This document shows, piece by piece, positions 35,111 through 43,705 of a DNA stretch of 64,000 nt. The stretch is from Chitinophagaceae bacterium. Lineage in GTDB: Bacteria; Bacteroidota; Bacteroidia; Chitinophagales; Chitinophagaceae. Positions within the stretch are counted from its first letter, which is position 1, and every line of letters starts with the position of its first letter. The notes under the pieces were generated by a model that ran no database searches, was not told the DNA's origin, and saw nothing but the letters and a program-made list of their open reading frames with translations. Position numbers and translations under genes: made by a program. Where the stretch lies: contig SEAC01000002.1 in NCBI GenBank assembly GCA_004173235.1, forward strand, positions 248,001-312,000. The letters are read 5' to 3'.

Positions 35111-36145
35111 CCGCAGCTGCCGCCTTACCCGTATTGCTACGGATGCGGCGAATAGCACGATTGCCAGCCCATTGCCGGACGCAGCCCACTTTCGAAGCAG
35201 CGGCTCTCCACACACATCGGCGCAGATGCGCAACAGGAGCGAAGCCTGCAGCAATGCGAACGGAACATAAAGCCAACGGTGATAGACGGCGATCCGCTTT
35301 TTCAGCAGCGCCGGAAGGATGATCGGCGCATGTGCGAAGATCATCGAAAATACGAAGCCGATGAAGAAGCCGTGAAGCACCGCGTCGTAGCCGAGTGGAA
35401 TGCGCGTTTTGAAAACGAGCAGCGCCGCCACCACAATTAGCCATCCAAAGCCTGTAAGTAAAAGAACGGCGGAATAGCGATGTGCGGCTGACGAACGCAG
35501 CGCGCGCCGCGCCATATCGAAGCGCAGGAGCCAGCAGCCGGTAGCTGCCAGGGCGAAGGAAAGCAGCCTGTCGGCCCAGGGCGCAGGGAGTGCCAGCGCC
35601 AGGGGCACCAGCGCAAGCAGCGCCAGCAAGGCTCCTTTTTGCAACGCTGTTCGCGGCAGGAACTTACTCAGCTCCAGCCGCTCTGCCACGATGGTAAAGA
35701 GCAGGAAGCAGATCCACCAACCTGCAGCGGAAGGGTAGGAGCTCGTGCGTAGCAACAAAACGTTGCCTGCCACGAGGCTTGCCGCCGCAGCCACGAATAC
35801 GTAGTAATACAACTCGTGATAGCAATACACGAACCAGCAACAAAGCAGCAGAAATCCCGTGCTGCCTGCAATGAGCAGCCACTGCGCAACAACGTTCTCA
35901 CCCATAAGAAAAGGTACCACCGCGACCGCATTCCCGAGGGGTAACAACCTGATCCACCATTGACGCATCGTAACGGCGCGTTCGAGGAAGATGAGAGAGG
36001 CGAGAAAGCAATTGACCATGAAATGGCCGTGCTGGCCTGCTGCGTCCGATAAAGGAAGGTTCCAGCCGCTGCGGCTCAGCCCGCTCCAGAGCGCCGCGAG
36101 CAGCGCAAGAAGGATGACGGGAACGGCTAGAAGTCCACGGTTCAT
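35099..36145 (-). CDS. NnrS-like multi-pass membrane protein
   Basis: 348 aa, about eleven helices. GQHGHFMVNCFLASLIFLER near the start and VLHGFFIGFVFSMIFAHAPI with IILPALLKKRIAVYHRWLY in the C-terminal half match the NnrS pattern (His-Gly in helices, FSMIxxHAPIILP). NnrS proteins bind heme and copper and help cells endure nitric oxide. The assignment rests on motifs only. It overlaps the upstream Rrf2 gene by 4 bp, and Ric lies upstream of that on the same strand. Confidence 0.78.
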   Translation of the reverse strand: MNRGLLAVPVILLALLAALWSGLSRSGWNLPLSDAAGQHGHFMVNCFLASLIFLERAVTMRQWWIRLLPLGNAVAVVPFLMGENVVAQWLLIAGSTGFLLLCCWFVYCYHELYYYVFVAAAASLVAGNVLLLRTSSYPSAAGWWICFLLFTIVAERLELSKFLPRTALQKGALLALLALVPLALALPAPWADRLLSFALAATGCWLLRFDMARRALRSSAAHRYSAVLLLTGFGWLIVVAALLVFKTRIPLGYDAVLHGFFIGFVFSMIFAHAPIILPALLKKRIAVYHRWLYVPFALLQASLLLRICADVCGEPLLRKWAASGNGLAIVLFAASVAIRVRRQLRSKA

Positions 36146-36579
36146 AACGTTCGTTTGAGAAAGGCGCGCCCCTGCTCCAGGTCGTCGGCAAGGCTTTGCA
36201 CGCTGATGGAGCTGAACTCGCGGTGCAGTTGCTCACGCGCAGCTTTGTATGTAAAGTGAATGGGACAGGGCTTAAGCTCGGAGCATTGATGCAGGCCGAG
36301 GCCGCATTCAAAAAAGAGACCGGTTCCATCCACAACGCGAACAATGTCGATGAGGTAGAGCGGACCAGCATCTCCTTCCAGGAAGAAGCCGCCATGCGGA
36401 CCTTTTGCGGAAGCGATGATTCCTTCGCGCACCAGCAGTTGCAGCGTCTTTGCTGTAGTATGTTCGTTGGCATCAATTCCTTCAGCCACTTCGCGAATGC
36501 CGGCCCGTCCTCCCGCCCTTGAACGAAGGGCCAGGAAGACGGCGGCACGAAGCGCGTATTTGCAGGAAAGCGAAAGCAT
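36142..36579 (-). CDS. Rrf2-family regulator, NsrR-like (second copy)
   Basis: 145 aa. The start at 36579 gives MLSLSCKYALRAAVFLAL, typical of Rrf2. Winged helix with TAKTLQLLVREGII and wing KGPHGGF. The cysteine cluster ECGLGLHQCSELKPC has spacing C-X6-C-X5-C, the same as in the regulator at 15642. It probably senses NO or Fe-S status and controls ric and nnrS. It lies 22 bp after ric and overlaps the NnrS-like gene by 4 bp. Confidence 0.88.
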   Translation of the reverse strand: MLSLSCKYALRAAVFLALRSRAGGRAGIREVAEGIDANEHTTAKTLQLLVREGIIASAKGPHGGFFLEGDAGPLYLIDIVRVVDGTGLFFECGLGLHQCSELKPCPIHFTYKAAREQLHREFSSISVQSLADDLEQGRAFLKRTL

Positions 36580-36601
36580 ACGCAAAGATGGGGCAAGCCG
36601 C

Positions 36602-37573
36602 TTAGCCACGGAGGCCGCGTTCGAGCTCGAGGGCTTTCGGGAAGAGGATATTGTTTTCGAGGTGGATGTGTTGGTGCAGGTCGCTTTCCAGGTTTTCCAT
36701 CTTGCCATAGAGCAGGCTGTAGCTGTTGCAGGCGCCCTCAGGAAGATGGTAGTTGTTCGTAAGCACGCGCAGTTTTTCCAGCAGTTCGCCTGCGGCCTCG
36801 TGGTCGGCTTCCATCATCTGCACGGGCTCCTTCAATGCGAAGGTGCTGCGCAGCGCAGTGAGGTCGCCGCTCTGCTTCGCCTGCACCAGTGCTTTGATGA
36901 AGGGGAAGAGCACTTTTTCTTCTTTCGCAAAGTGGCCGCTCAGTTCCCGTAGAAGTACGGTGAACACTTCACGCACCTGGAAGAGCTCGGGGTGTGTAGC
37001 GCCGTGATGGTCCGCCACCTTGTCCAACAGGTCGGAGATGACGGGTGCTTCGTCGTAATAGTAGCCGTGGTGCTTGTTGTAGATATAGTCGGAAAGGAAT
37101 GCCGGGTCCCAGCGATCAAAGTTCTCTACGGGCGCCCCGCTGCGCTCTACAGCCGTCAGCTCGGCTTCGATGGTGGCAGGGTCGATGCCCTTTTCCGCGC
37201 AGGTTTGTTTCAGCGACTTCTTACCACCGCAGCAGAAGTCGATGCCGTATTTGCGAAACACTTCTGCCTTGCGCAAATCCCTGGCGGCAATGGCGCCAAC
37301 CGTTTCGCCCGCATCCGTATCGAGCTTGCGGATCTCTACGATCCATTCAGCGGGGCCCTGCTGCAGGTAGTTCCAGCTGAATATATTTCCGCGCTCGGCA
37401 ATGAGCTGGTAGTACAGCGGCTTCGGATCGTGATCGTTGCGAATGCGGAACGATGCTCCGGGTGCCAGCTCGTCGAAGTAGCGAAAGATGGTAGGATGTT
37501 TCAGACGGGGTTCGATGACGCTTACGTGGAGCGTGAATGGCTCGCTTACGGGGATGGTACAGGTATCTGACAT
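36602..37573 (-). CDS. Ric/ScdA-type di-iron protein fused to an N-terminal DUF2249 domain
   Basis: 323 aa. Residues 1-75 form a DUF2249-like domain (HPTIFRYFDELAPGASF). An ScdA N-terminal segment with YGIDFCCGGKKSL follows (about 109-121). A hemerythrin-like four-helix domain comes last, with Fe-ligand candidates in HHGATHPEL, HFAKEEKVLFPF, EADHEAAGE and HQHIHLENNILFP. Ric proteins repair Fe-S clusters damaged by nitric oxide or oxidants. It is the first gene of a ric-rrf2-nnrS run. A palindrome overlaps its likely promoter (37596-37611). Confidence 0.93.
   Translation of the reverse strand: MSDTCTIPVSEPFTLHVSVIEPRLKHPTIFRYFDELAPGASFRIRNDHDPKPLYYQLIAERGNIFSWNYLQQGPAEWIVEIRKLDTDAGETVGAIAARDLRKAEVFRKYGIDFCCGGKKSLKQTCAEKGIDPATIEAELTAVERSGAPVENFDRWDPAFLSDYIYNKHHGYYYDEAPVISDLLDKVADHHGATHPELFQVREVFTVLLRELSGHFAKEEKVLFPFIKALVQAKQSGDLTALRSTFALKEPVQMMEADHEAAGELLEKLRVLTNNYHLPEGACNSYSLLYGKMENLESDLHQHIHLENNILFPKALELERGLRG
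36947..36960. repeat. Dispersed palindrome CCGTAGAAGTACGG inside ric
   Basis: One copy of the 14-bp motif lies in the coding region of the minus-strand ric gene, still in plus-strand orientation (GAA on the plus strand). Confidence 0.75.
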
Positions 37574-37595
37574 AATAATTTGTTTTCGGGAGTAA

Positions 37596-37611
37596 AAGTA
37601 TTTCGATACTT
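37596..37611. promoter_or_regulatory. Palindromic operator candidate at the ric promoter
   Basis: AAGTAT-TTCG-ATACTT is a perfect 6-bp inverted repeat. It overlaps a minus-strand -7-like word TACTTTTA (37593-37600) 20 bp before the ric start. Its position fits repression by the neighbouring Rrf2 regulator. No other gene here carries the same sequence. Confidence 0.5.
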
Positions 37612-37721
37612 CTATTTAGAAACTGATCTTACTCAGTCCGTTAGCTGAGGCTTGCCGGTCATTCAACTTGTCGGGGAAAACACAATGCTCCCCGATTTGG
37701 AACCAGATGGCTAAAAAATAG

Positions 37722-37753
37722 TTTGGTTTATATCATAAACCAGTTTACGTTTG
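37722..37753 (+). promoter_or_regulatory. TonB-receptor promoter with embedded palindromic operator
   Basis: -33 TTTG (37722-37725), 20 bp, then -7 TACGTTTG (37746-37753). Between them lies GGTTTAT-ATC-ATAAACC (37725-37741), a perfect 7-bp inverted repeat. An operator between the promoter elements is typical of repression, as for metal or NO regulators. The ATG follows 16 bp after the -7 element. Confidence 0.65.
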
Positions 37754-37769
37754 TGCTACAATTGCTTTT

Positions 37770-40016
37770 ATGAGATACTTTCTCTTCCTCCCCATCTTCC
37801 TGCTGCTTGCCTTCGTTGCAACCGCGCAGCCCATCAGCGGCACTGTTCGCGATGCAAAAGGGGCACCTGTCGCAGGCGCCTCGCTGTCCGTAAAAGGCTC
37901 ATACGATGGCGGCACTGCCGACTCTTCGGGCCACTTTTCGTTTGCGAGCAGCGAAAAAGGCGCACAGGTGCTGCAGGTGACCGCCGTGGGTTACAAGACC
38001 TGGGAAGAACCATTGCAACTCTCTGGAACAGCAGTGACCATCAACATCACACTGAAAGAAGAAGTGACCGAATTGAAAGCCGTCGTGATCTCGGCAGGTT
38101 CCTTCGAGGCGAGCGATAAAAAGAAGGCAACGGTGTTGAGCCCCATCGATATCGTAACGACTGCATCGGCGCTGGCTGATGTTACCGGAGCTGTGAAGAC
38201 CCTGCCCGGTGCGCAACAGGTAGGAGAGAGCGAAGGCCTTTTCGTTCGGGGCGGCACTGCGCAGGAAACGAAAACTTTCATCGACGGCACGCTGGTCAAC
38301 AATTTCTTTTACAGCTCGGTGCCCAACGTAGCGCAGCGCGGCCGCTTCTCGCCTTTTATCTTCAAGGGAACCGTGTTCAGTGCGGGCGGCTACTCCGCTC
38401 TGTATGGACAGGCGCTTTCCTCCGCGCTTATCCTCGAATCCATCGACCTGCCCGAGCAGAGCTCCGGCTCCATTGGCGTATCGGTGCTTGGTGGAAATGC
38501 CGGCATCCAGAAGCTTTCGAAAGACAAGCGTTCCTCGTGGGGCGCAAGCTATTCGTACACCAACGTAGGCCTCGGCTTTGCCATCATCAAGCTCCGCGAC
38601 GAATACTTCCAGGTGCCGCAATACCATACGGCCGATGCCAACTTCCGCATCAAAATCGCGCGCAACGGGATGCTGAAATACTATGGCTACTTCAGCTACA
38701 ACAAGCTGGGCCTGCGCCAGACTTCGATCGACACGCTCGGTTATAAAGACGCGTTTGCATTGCGCAACAACAATATGTATCACAACGTATCGTGGAAGGG
38801 CTCGCTCGGCAACCGCTGGAAATTGCAGCTGGGCGCTTCCTACGCCAACAACCGCGACGACATTGATGCACAGTTGGTGGATGCTCAGAATGAACAAAAG
38901 GCGATCAGCGGTTTTGAAACAAAGAACTTCGGGCTGGTGAGCCGCGGCCATTACACCAATGCAAAAGCGGTGTTCGACTACCGGCTGCGTGGACTCAGCG
39001 CGCTTCGCTTTGGAACGGAATACAACTACAGCAATGACCGGGCGGATTATACGCTCTTCAATGGGCAGCAGTTTCCCAACACCGTAACCGAGCACCTCAA
39101 AGCGCTTTTCGGCGAGGCAGATATTTACCTCACCAACAACCTCGCAGCCCGCGTAGGCATGCGTGCCGAGCACTCGTCGCTGCTTAACAAGGTCAATGCC
39201 GCCCCGCGACTTTCGCTGGCATATAAAGTTGGTAAAGAAGGACAGGCGTCCATCGCGTACGGCGAGTTTTACCAGACGCCCGAGCGCCGCTATCTTCCCG
39301 CGCCCGTCACCCTCGACTATGCAAAGGCAACGCACTACATCGCGCAATACCAGCGGGTAGGTGCGAAGCAAACGCTGCGTACGGAGATCTTTTATAAGAA
39401 GTACCGCAGCCTGCTCAAGACCGGCATCGGTGGTGGCCGCGAGGTTGCAACAGGCTCCAGCGGATATGGCGACGCAGCGGGCTTCGAGCTATTCTGGCGC
39501 GACAAGAAGACCTTCAAGAACCTGGACTACTGGATCTCCTATTCGTACCTCGACACGAAGCGCGATTACCTCAACTTTCCTGCTGCCATCGAGCCATCCT
39601 TTGCGGCGAAACACACGGCAGCGCTCGTGATCAAACGCTTTGTGCCAAGCATCAAAACCGGCTTCAATCTTTCGTACACCTATGCCACGGGACGTCCGTA
39701 CTACAACATCGGATACGACAACAATGCCGGCAAGTTCGCCCTCACCGATGCAGGCCGCACGATCGACTTTCACAGTGCATCGTTTAGCATGAATTACCTG
39801 CCGAAATTGTTTACAAAAGGTGCGTCGCGCAACACGGTGATCGTAGCCTCGGTCACGAATTTCCTCGGCAACAAGCAAGTGTATGGCTACAAGTACGCAC
39901 AGAACGGAAGCCGCAAGGAAGCTATCACGCCGCCCACCAACTTCTTCCTGTTTATTGGCGCCTTCATTTCGTTTGGTGTAGACCGTACGGAAGAAGCGAT
40001 CAACAATAATCTCTAG
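37770..40016 (+). CDS. TonB-dependent outer membrane receptor
   Basis: 748 aa. Signal peptide (FLLLAFVATAQ), then a carboxypeptidase-regulatory-like domain (ISGTVRDAKGAPVAGASLSV, residues 23-105). A plug domain follows (DVTGAVKTLPGAQQVGESEG and FVRGGTAQET), then a beta-barrel. It imports a substrate across the outer membrane with TonB; which substrate is not visible, and no SusD partner follows. A palindrome in the promoter implies tight control, and the NO-stress genes diverge from it. Barrel features (YSALYGQALSSALIL) are of the siderophore/metal-type rather than the SusC type. Confidence 0.92.
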   Translation: MRYFLFLPIFLLLAFVATAQPISGTVRDAKGAPVAGASLSVKGSYDGGTADSSGHFSFASSEKGAQVLQVTAVGYKTWEEPLQLSGTAVTINITLKEEVTELKAVVISAGSFEASDKKKATVLSPIDIVTTASALADVTGAVKTLPGAQQVGESEGLFVRGGTAQETKTFIDGTLVNNFFYSSVPNVAQRGRFSPFIFKGTVFSAGGYSALYGQALSSALILESIDLPEQSSGSIGVSVLGGNAGIQKLSKDKRSSWGASYSYTNVGLGFAIIKLRDEYFQVPQYHTADANFRIKIARNGMLKYYGYFSYNKLGLRQTSIDTLGYKDAFALRNNNMYHNVSWKGSLGNRWKLQLGASYANNRDDIDAQLVDAQNEQKAISGFETKNFGLVSRGHYTNAKAVFDYRLRGLSALRFGTEYNYSNDRADYTLFNGQQFPNTVTEHLKALFGEADIYLTNNLAARVGMRAEHSSLLNKVNAAPRLSLAYKVGKEGQASIAYGEFYQTPERRYLPAPVTLDYAKATHYIAQYQRVGAKQTLRTEIFYKKYRSLLKTGIGGGREVATGSSGYGDAAGFELFWRDKKTFKNLDYWISYSYLDTKRDYLNFPAAIEPSFAAKHTAALVIKRFVPSIKTGFNLSYTYATGRPYYNIGYDNNAGKFALTDAGRTIDFHSASFSMNYLPKLFTKGASRNTVIVASVTNFLGNKQVYGYKYAQNGSRKEAITPPTNFFLFIGAFISFGVDRTEEAINNNL

Positions 40017-40104
40017 ATGTCCGTCTCAGACCTGCTTTATTTGCCAGGAGATCTGCGCCGCTTTGCTAATAGGCCATTTGACTAATTAACCAATACCGTT
40101 TTTT

Positions 40105-40407
40105 ATGAGCTACAACGACATTCCGCAAGACAAAGACCCGAACCTCTGGCGCATTGCGCGTCGCCGCGCCGGCTTTCGCAGACATGTTTTTACGTACCTG
40201 GTGATGAACGCTTTTTTCTGGGCCATTTGGTTCTTCACTGGTGGCCGCAACTATGGTGGCGGCATTCCCTGGCCCGTATGGCCCACGCTCGGATGGGGCA
40301 TCTGCATCGCTATGAAGTGGTACCATGCGTTTGGTCCAGGCAGCCACGCCGACCCTGCAGAAGGTGAATACGAAAAGCTTCTTCGCGAACGGGAGCGACG
40401 CGGTTGA
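40105..40407 (+). CDS. 2TM-domain small membrane protein
   Basis: 100 aa. Two membrane helices (FTYLVMNAFFWAIWFF and VWPTLGWGICIAMKWYHAF) with a short glycine-rich loop between, and a charged C-terminal tail. That is the form of the 2TM domain family, whose members are sometimes fused to regulators. No function is known. It starts a run of small membrane and envelope genes. Confidence 0.8.
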   Translation: MSYNDIPQDKDPNLWRIARRRAGFRRHVFTYLVMNAFFWAIWFFTGGRNYGGGIPWPVWPTLGWGICIAMKWYHAFGPGSHADPAEGEYEKLLRERERRG

Positions 40408-40456
40408 TCACAGCCTCTACACACAGCACTACCTATCATATCCAAAAACAATACAA

Positions 40457-41113
40457 ATGAAAAAGATCTTTCTCGCCCTTGCGCTTTTTGCAGCAACGGT
40501 TTCCTTTGCCCAAAGCGATAAATATGTATCTGCCATGCAGGTGCGCATCGCAGCCCTCGACAGCACGCGCGACGTTGCCGCACTCAACGACCTGGCTGCA
40601 GGCTTCGAGCGGATCGCGGATGCTGAAAAAACGCAGTGGCTCCCGTATTACTACGCTGCACTCGCGCGTATCAATTCGGGTTATTCTATTTCGCAAGGCA
40701 ACACCGGTGGCATGGCCGCGCAGCTCGATCCGATTGCCGACAAAGCGGAGGCACTGCTCAATAAGGCAGAAGCACTCAGCAAAGACAACTCCGAGATCTT
40801 CGTGGTGCGCAAGATGATTGCAACGCTGCGTATGATGGCCGACCCGATGAGCCGCTATATGACCTATGGTCCGCAGGCTGCCGCTGCACTGGCCATGGCG
40901 AAGCAGCTCAATCCCAACAATCCGCGCCCTTACCTTCTGGAAGGACAGGACAAGTTTTACACGCCACCGCAATTCGGAGGCAGCAAGGAAGATGCGGTGA
41001 CGCTTTGGAAGGAAGCGCTCGTTAAATTTGCCAGCTTCAAGCCCGCCGACCCGCTGGCGCCTACATGGGGCCGTAGAACTACGGAATACTTCCTGGCGCA
41101 GGCAGAAAAATAA
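40457..41113 (+). CDS. Secreted TPR-like protein
   Basis: 218 aa from MKKIFLALALFAATVSFA, a standard signal peptide; the frame open from 40325 has no role. The mature part is helical with repeated ALNDLAAGFERIADAEKTQW-like units, consistent with TPR helices. The middle NPNNPRPYLLEGQDKFY is a typical TPR turn. Periplasmic, function unknown. It contains one dispersed palindrome near its end and closes with a strong terminator. Confidence 0.82.
   Translation: MKKIFLALALFAATVSFAQSDKYVSAMQVRIAALDSTRDVAALNDLAAGFERIADAEKTQWLPYYYAALARINSGYSISQGNTGGMAAQLDPIADKAEALLNKAEALSKDNSEIFVVRKMIATLRMMADPMSRYMTYGPQAAAALAMAKQLNPNNPRPYLLEGQDKFYTPPQFGGSKEDAVTLWKEALVKFASFKPADPLAPTWGRRTTEYFLAQAEK
41071..41084. repeat. 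Dispersed palindrome CCGTAGAACTACGG inside the TPR-like gene
   Basis: Exact 14-bp copy in the last codons of the secreted TPR-like protein (reads GRRTTEY), plus-strand orientation. Confidence 0.75.
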
Positions 41114-41118
41114 TCGTA

Positions 41119-41160
41119 GAAAACAGTTGGGTGCCGAGGCGGTGCTCAACTGTTTTCTTC
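41119..41160 (+). terminator. Terminator after the TPR-like gene
   Basis: GAAAACAGTTG (41119-41129) pairs perfectly with CAACTGTTTTC (41147-41157), then TTC. It is just before the next gene's start at 41173. Confidence 0.8.
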
Positions 41161-41172
41161 AAACCGAACCTT

Positions 41173-41760
41173 ATGACCGATACGTCCTTTTCTCCCGAGG
41201 CCAGCCTTGCGCTGATCCACTCGATGATCCGGAAGACGCGCTCCAACCTGGGCGCAAATCGTTTTTATTTCCTCTTCTGGGGCTGGGTAGCGTTTGGCGC
41301 GCTTACAGCGCAGTTCCTGCTGAAGGTAGTGTTCGAGTATCCAAAGCACTACGTCGTTTGGTGGGTCATCGTGCCCGCGGTGGTCATCACGCTGCTGCGT
41401 TCGCGCAAGCATAGCCGCTCCGGTGCCCGCAGCTACGTGGGCGAATCGATGAGTGCGCTTTGGATGGGCGTTGGCATATCCTTCTTCGTGCTGTCGTTCA
41501 TCATTGCGCAACTCCGCGGCGGCTTTCTTAATGCCTACCCGTTTTACATCCTGTTCTACGGGCTCGGTACGTTTATATCGGGCCGCCTGCTGCGCTTCAC
41601 ACCCATGGTGATCGGCGGCATCCTCAACTGGATCATTGCGATGGGCTGCGTGTTTGTGCCCTACGACTACCAGATGCTGCTGACGGCGCTCGCGCTGCTT
41701 TGCAGCTATATCATACCCGGCTACCTCCTCAAAGAAAAAACGGTTACGCATGCATCCTAA
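41173..41760 (+). CDS. Multi-span membrane protein, first of a paralogous pair
   Basis: 195 aa from MTDTSFSPEASLALIHSMI; an ATG at 41131 lies in the terminator. An amphipathic N-terminal helix with SLALIHSMIRKTRSN precedes five or six membrane helices. The next gene has the same plan (SLQLIGRMIQSARQE then RWIIWGWLLF), so the two are paralogs and may form a complex. They precede a winged-helix regulator, a unit I recall as common in Bacteroidota. The function is unknown. It overlaps the next gene by 11 bp. Confidence 0.8.
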   Translation: MTDTSFSPEASLALIHSMIRKTRSNLGANRFYFLFWGWVAFGALTAQFLLKVVFEYPKHYVVWWVIVPAVVITLLRSRKHSRSGARSYVGESMSALWMGVGISFFVLSFIIAQLRGGFLNAYPFYILFYGLGTFISGRLLRFTPMVIGGILNWIIAMGCVFVPYDYQMLLTALALLCSYIIPGYLLKEKTVTHAS

Positions 41761-42379
41761 GGAAACACCCCTTTCGCACGAAGAAAGCCTCCAGCTGATT
41801 GGTAGAATGATCCAGTCGGCCCGGCAGGAAGCCCGCGACGACGGCAGCCGCTGGATCATCTGGGGCTGGCTGCTTTTTGCAACCTGCATGTGCAGCTGGA
41901 TCAACCTGCAGTACTTCTGGGTGGATACCTGGTTCTTTTGGAATGCCTTCGGAATTGTTTCGCTCTCGCTGTTGCTCTTCGACATCGTACGCCGAATGGT
42001 GCGCAAGTCGCCGGCACGCGTGCGCACGCAGGCAACCTACCTGTACCGCAAGCTCAACATCGGCTTCTTCCTCAGCCTCGTGCTCATCATCGTGGCGATG
42101 AATGTTGCCATCGAGCCCACTATCGGCTTTGCGCTGATGCTGGGATTGTATGCCTTCTGGATCCTGATCTACGGCGCCGTTACAGATTTCCGTCCGTCCG
42201 TGATCGCAGCGTTCATCACCTTTGGCTTTGCATTTGCGTCGCTCTTTGTGCACGACTTCCGGACGACCTTACTTTTGCACGCTGCGGCCGTGCTGTGTGG
42301 CTATATCATTCCTGGCCATCTTGCCAACCGCGCCTTCCGTAAAAACCGTACTCCGCAATCTGTACCCACCGGTGTTTAA
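41750..42379 (+). CDS. Multi-span membrane protein, second of a paralogous pair
   Basis: 209 aa, same layout as the preceding gene: amphipathic N-terminal helix, then about six membrane helices (GWLLFATCMCSWINLQYFW, FFLSLVLIIVAMNVAI). Its stop codon overlaps the GTG start of the winged-helix regulator gene. Function unknown. Confidence 0.8.
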   Translation: MHPKETPLSHEESLQLIGRMIQSARQEARDDGSRWIIWGWLLFATCMCSWINLQYFWVDTWFFWNAFGIVSLSLLLFDIVRRMVRKSPARVRTQATYLYRKLNIGFFLSLVLIIVAMNVAIEPTIGFALMLGLYAFWILIYGAVTDFRPSVIAAFITFGFAFASLFVHDFRTTLLLHAAAVLCGYIIPGHLANRAFRKNRTPQSVPTGV

Positions 42380-42656
42380 AGAACTCGATCCCATATTGCA
42401 TTCGCAGCTGCGGCTGGCCGTAATGTCGCTCCTCATCGGGGTGAAGGAGGCCGAGTTCACGTTCCTGCGCGAGCAGACGGGCTCCACCGCAGGCAACCTG
42501 AGCGTGCAGGTGCAGAAACTGAAAGAAGCAGGTTACATCGACGTTACCAAGCAATTCAAGGACAACTACCCGCAAACGCTTTGCAAGATCACCGACAAAG
42601 GCATCGACGCGTTCGAAGCGTATGTGAGGGCGCTGCAGGGATACATTAAAAAGTAG
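42372..42656 (+). CDS. Winged-helix transcriptional regulator (HTH_34/MarR-like)
   Basis: 94 aa. GTG start at 42372, within the end of the upstream gene; the overlap GTGTTTAA suggests translational coupling. No ATG lies at a usable place in the domain's frame. The fold is a single winged helix: EFTFLREQTGSTAGNLSVQV for the helix-turn-helix and DVTKQF...YPQTLCKITDKG for the wing. The family (PF13601-like) usually regulates the adjacent membrane genes. It ends 110 bp before an ABC exporter unit with its own promoter. Confidence 0.85.
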   Translation: MFKELDPILHSQLRLAVMSLLIGVKEAEFTFLREQTGSTAGNLSVQVQKLKEAGYIDVTKQFKDNYPQTLCKITDKGIDAFEAYVRALQGYIKK

Positions 42657-42751
42657 GATGGCGCAAGTTGGAAGTGAAAAGTGCATTGGTGGGATCGCCC
42701 TCGACACAACCTTTCGTTGCCCTTTTTGTTCTTAGGGCAAAGGTCTCATCC

Positions 42752-42759
42752 TAGCTTTG
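42752..42759 (+). promoter_or_regulatory. -7 promoter element (TAGCTTTG) of the ABC-2 exporter unit
   Basis: Perfect TAnnTTTG match 7 bp before the ATG at 42767. A TTTG at 42725-42728 could be the -33 element, spaced rather widely (23 bp). Confidence 0.55.
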
Positions 42760-42766
42760 CCGCCAC

Positions 42767-43705
42767 ATGCCCGCCATTATCTCTGTTTCGAATCTTTCCA
42801 AGCATTATCCCAGCCTCAAAGCGGTCGACGATCTCTCGTTTTCCGTCGAGGAAGGAGCTGTGCATGGCTTCCTCGGCCAGAATGGCGCCGGCAAGAGCAC
42901 TACGATCCGTATGCTGCTGACGCTTGTGCAGCCGTCGGGCGGGCGCATCGAGCTGTTCGGAAAGGAACTGCAGCGCCACCGCCACGAGCTGCTGGCACAG
43001 GTAGGCGCCGTGATTGAGCGGCCGGACCTGTATAAATACTTATCGGCCTACGACAACGTGCGCATCATGGCGCGCCTGAGCGGTGCAAAGCCCACCAAAG
43101 TGGAGGTGTTGCGCCAGCTCGAAGTGGTAGGCCTGCGCGAACGCGCCTTCGACAAGGCGAAGACGTTCTCTCAGGGGATGAAGCAGCGGCTCGGCCTCGC
43201 GTGCGCCTTGGTGCACAACCCGCGTCTGCTCATTCTCGACGAGCCCACCAACGGCCTCGATCCGCAGGGCATCGCCGAAGTGCGCAGCCTTATCCGCCGC
43301 CTCTCGCGCAACGAAGGCAAGACCATCCTCGTATCGTCGCACCTTTTGAGCGAAGTGGAGCTGGTGGCCGATGCGATGATCATCATCGACCGCGGCCGCA
43401 AAGTGGCCGAAGGCCGAGTGGCCGAATTGCTGAACCCGGCCGACATGCTGGTGGAGTTGAGCGCAACCGACAACGAAGCGGCCCGCTCGCTGCTCGCTGC
43501 CTCGCCATGGGCGCGTGCGCTGCAGCCCGGCGCCGGTCGCCTGCTGTTGCGCATGGACCGCAATGACGTGCCGGCACTCACGCGCGACCTTGTAGCGATG
43601 GGCGTGGGCGTGCAGGCGTTGCAGCCGCGGCATTCGCTCGAAGACTATTTCCTCTCCATAACGCAAACCGCAGATGGGCACACTGGTTCGGATAGAGCTT
43701 TATAA
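42767..43705 (+). CDS. ABC transporter ATPase (CcmA/BcrA type)
   Basis: 312 aa. Walker A GQNGAGKSTT, signature FSQGMKQRLGLA, Walker B LLILDEPTNGLDPQG, plus a C-terminal regulatory extension of about 90 residues as in the ABC-2 drug/bacteriocin exporters. It overlaps the permease gene by 32 bp. Substrate unknown. Confidence 0.92.
   Translation: MPAIISVSNLSKHYPSLKAVDDLSFSVEEGAVHGFLGQNGAGKSTTIRMLLTLVQPSGGRIELFGKELQRHRHELLAQVGAVIERPDLYKYLSAYDNVRIMARLSGAKPTKVEVLRQLEVVGLRERAFDKAKTFSQGMKQRLGLACALVHNPRLLILDEPTNGLDPQGIAEVRSLIRRLSRNEGKTILVSSHLLSEVELVADAMIIIDRGRKVAEGRVAELLNPADMLVELSATDNEAARSLLAASPWARALQPGAGRLLLRMDRNDVPALTRDLVAMGVGVQALQPRHSLEDYFLSITQTADGHTGSDRAL

Noticed and set aside
42222-42371. Longer start (ATG at 42222) for the winged-helix regulator
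   Set aside because: It adds 50 residues read from inside the upstream membrane gene with no homology to the regulator family; the GTG at 42372 fits the domain.
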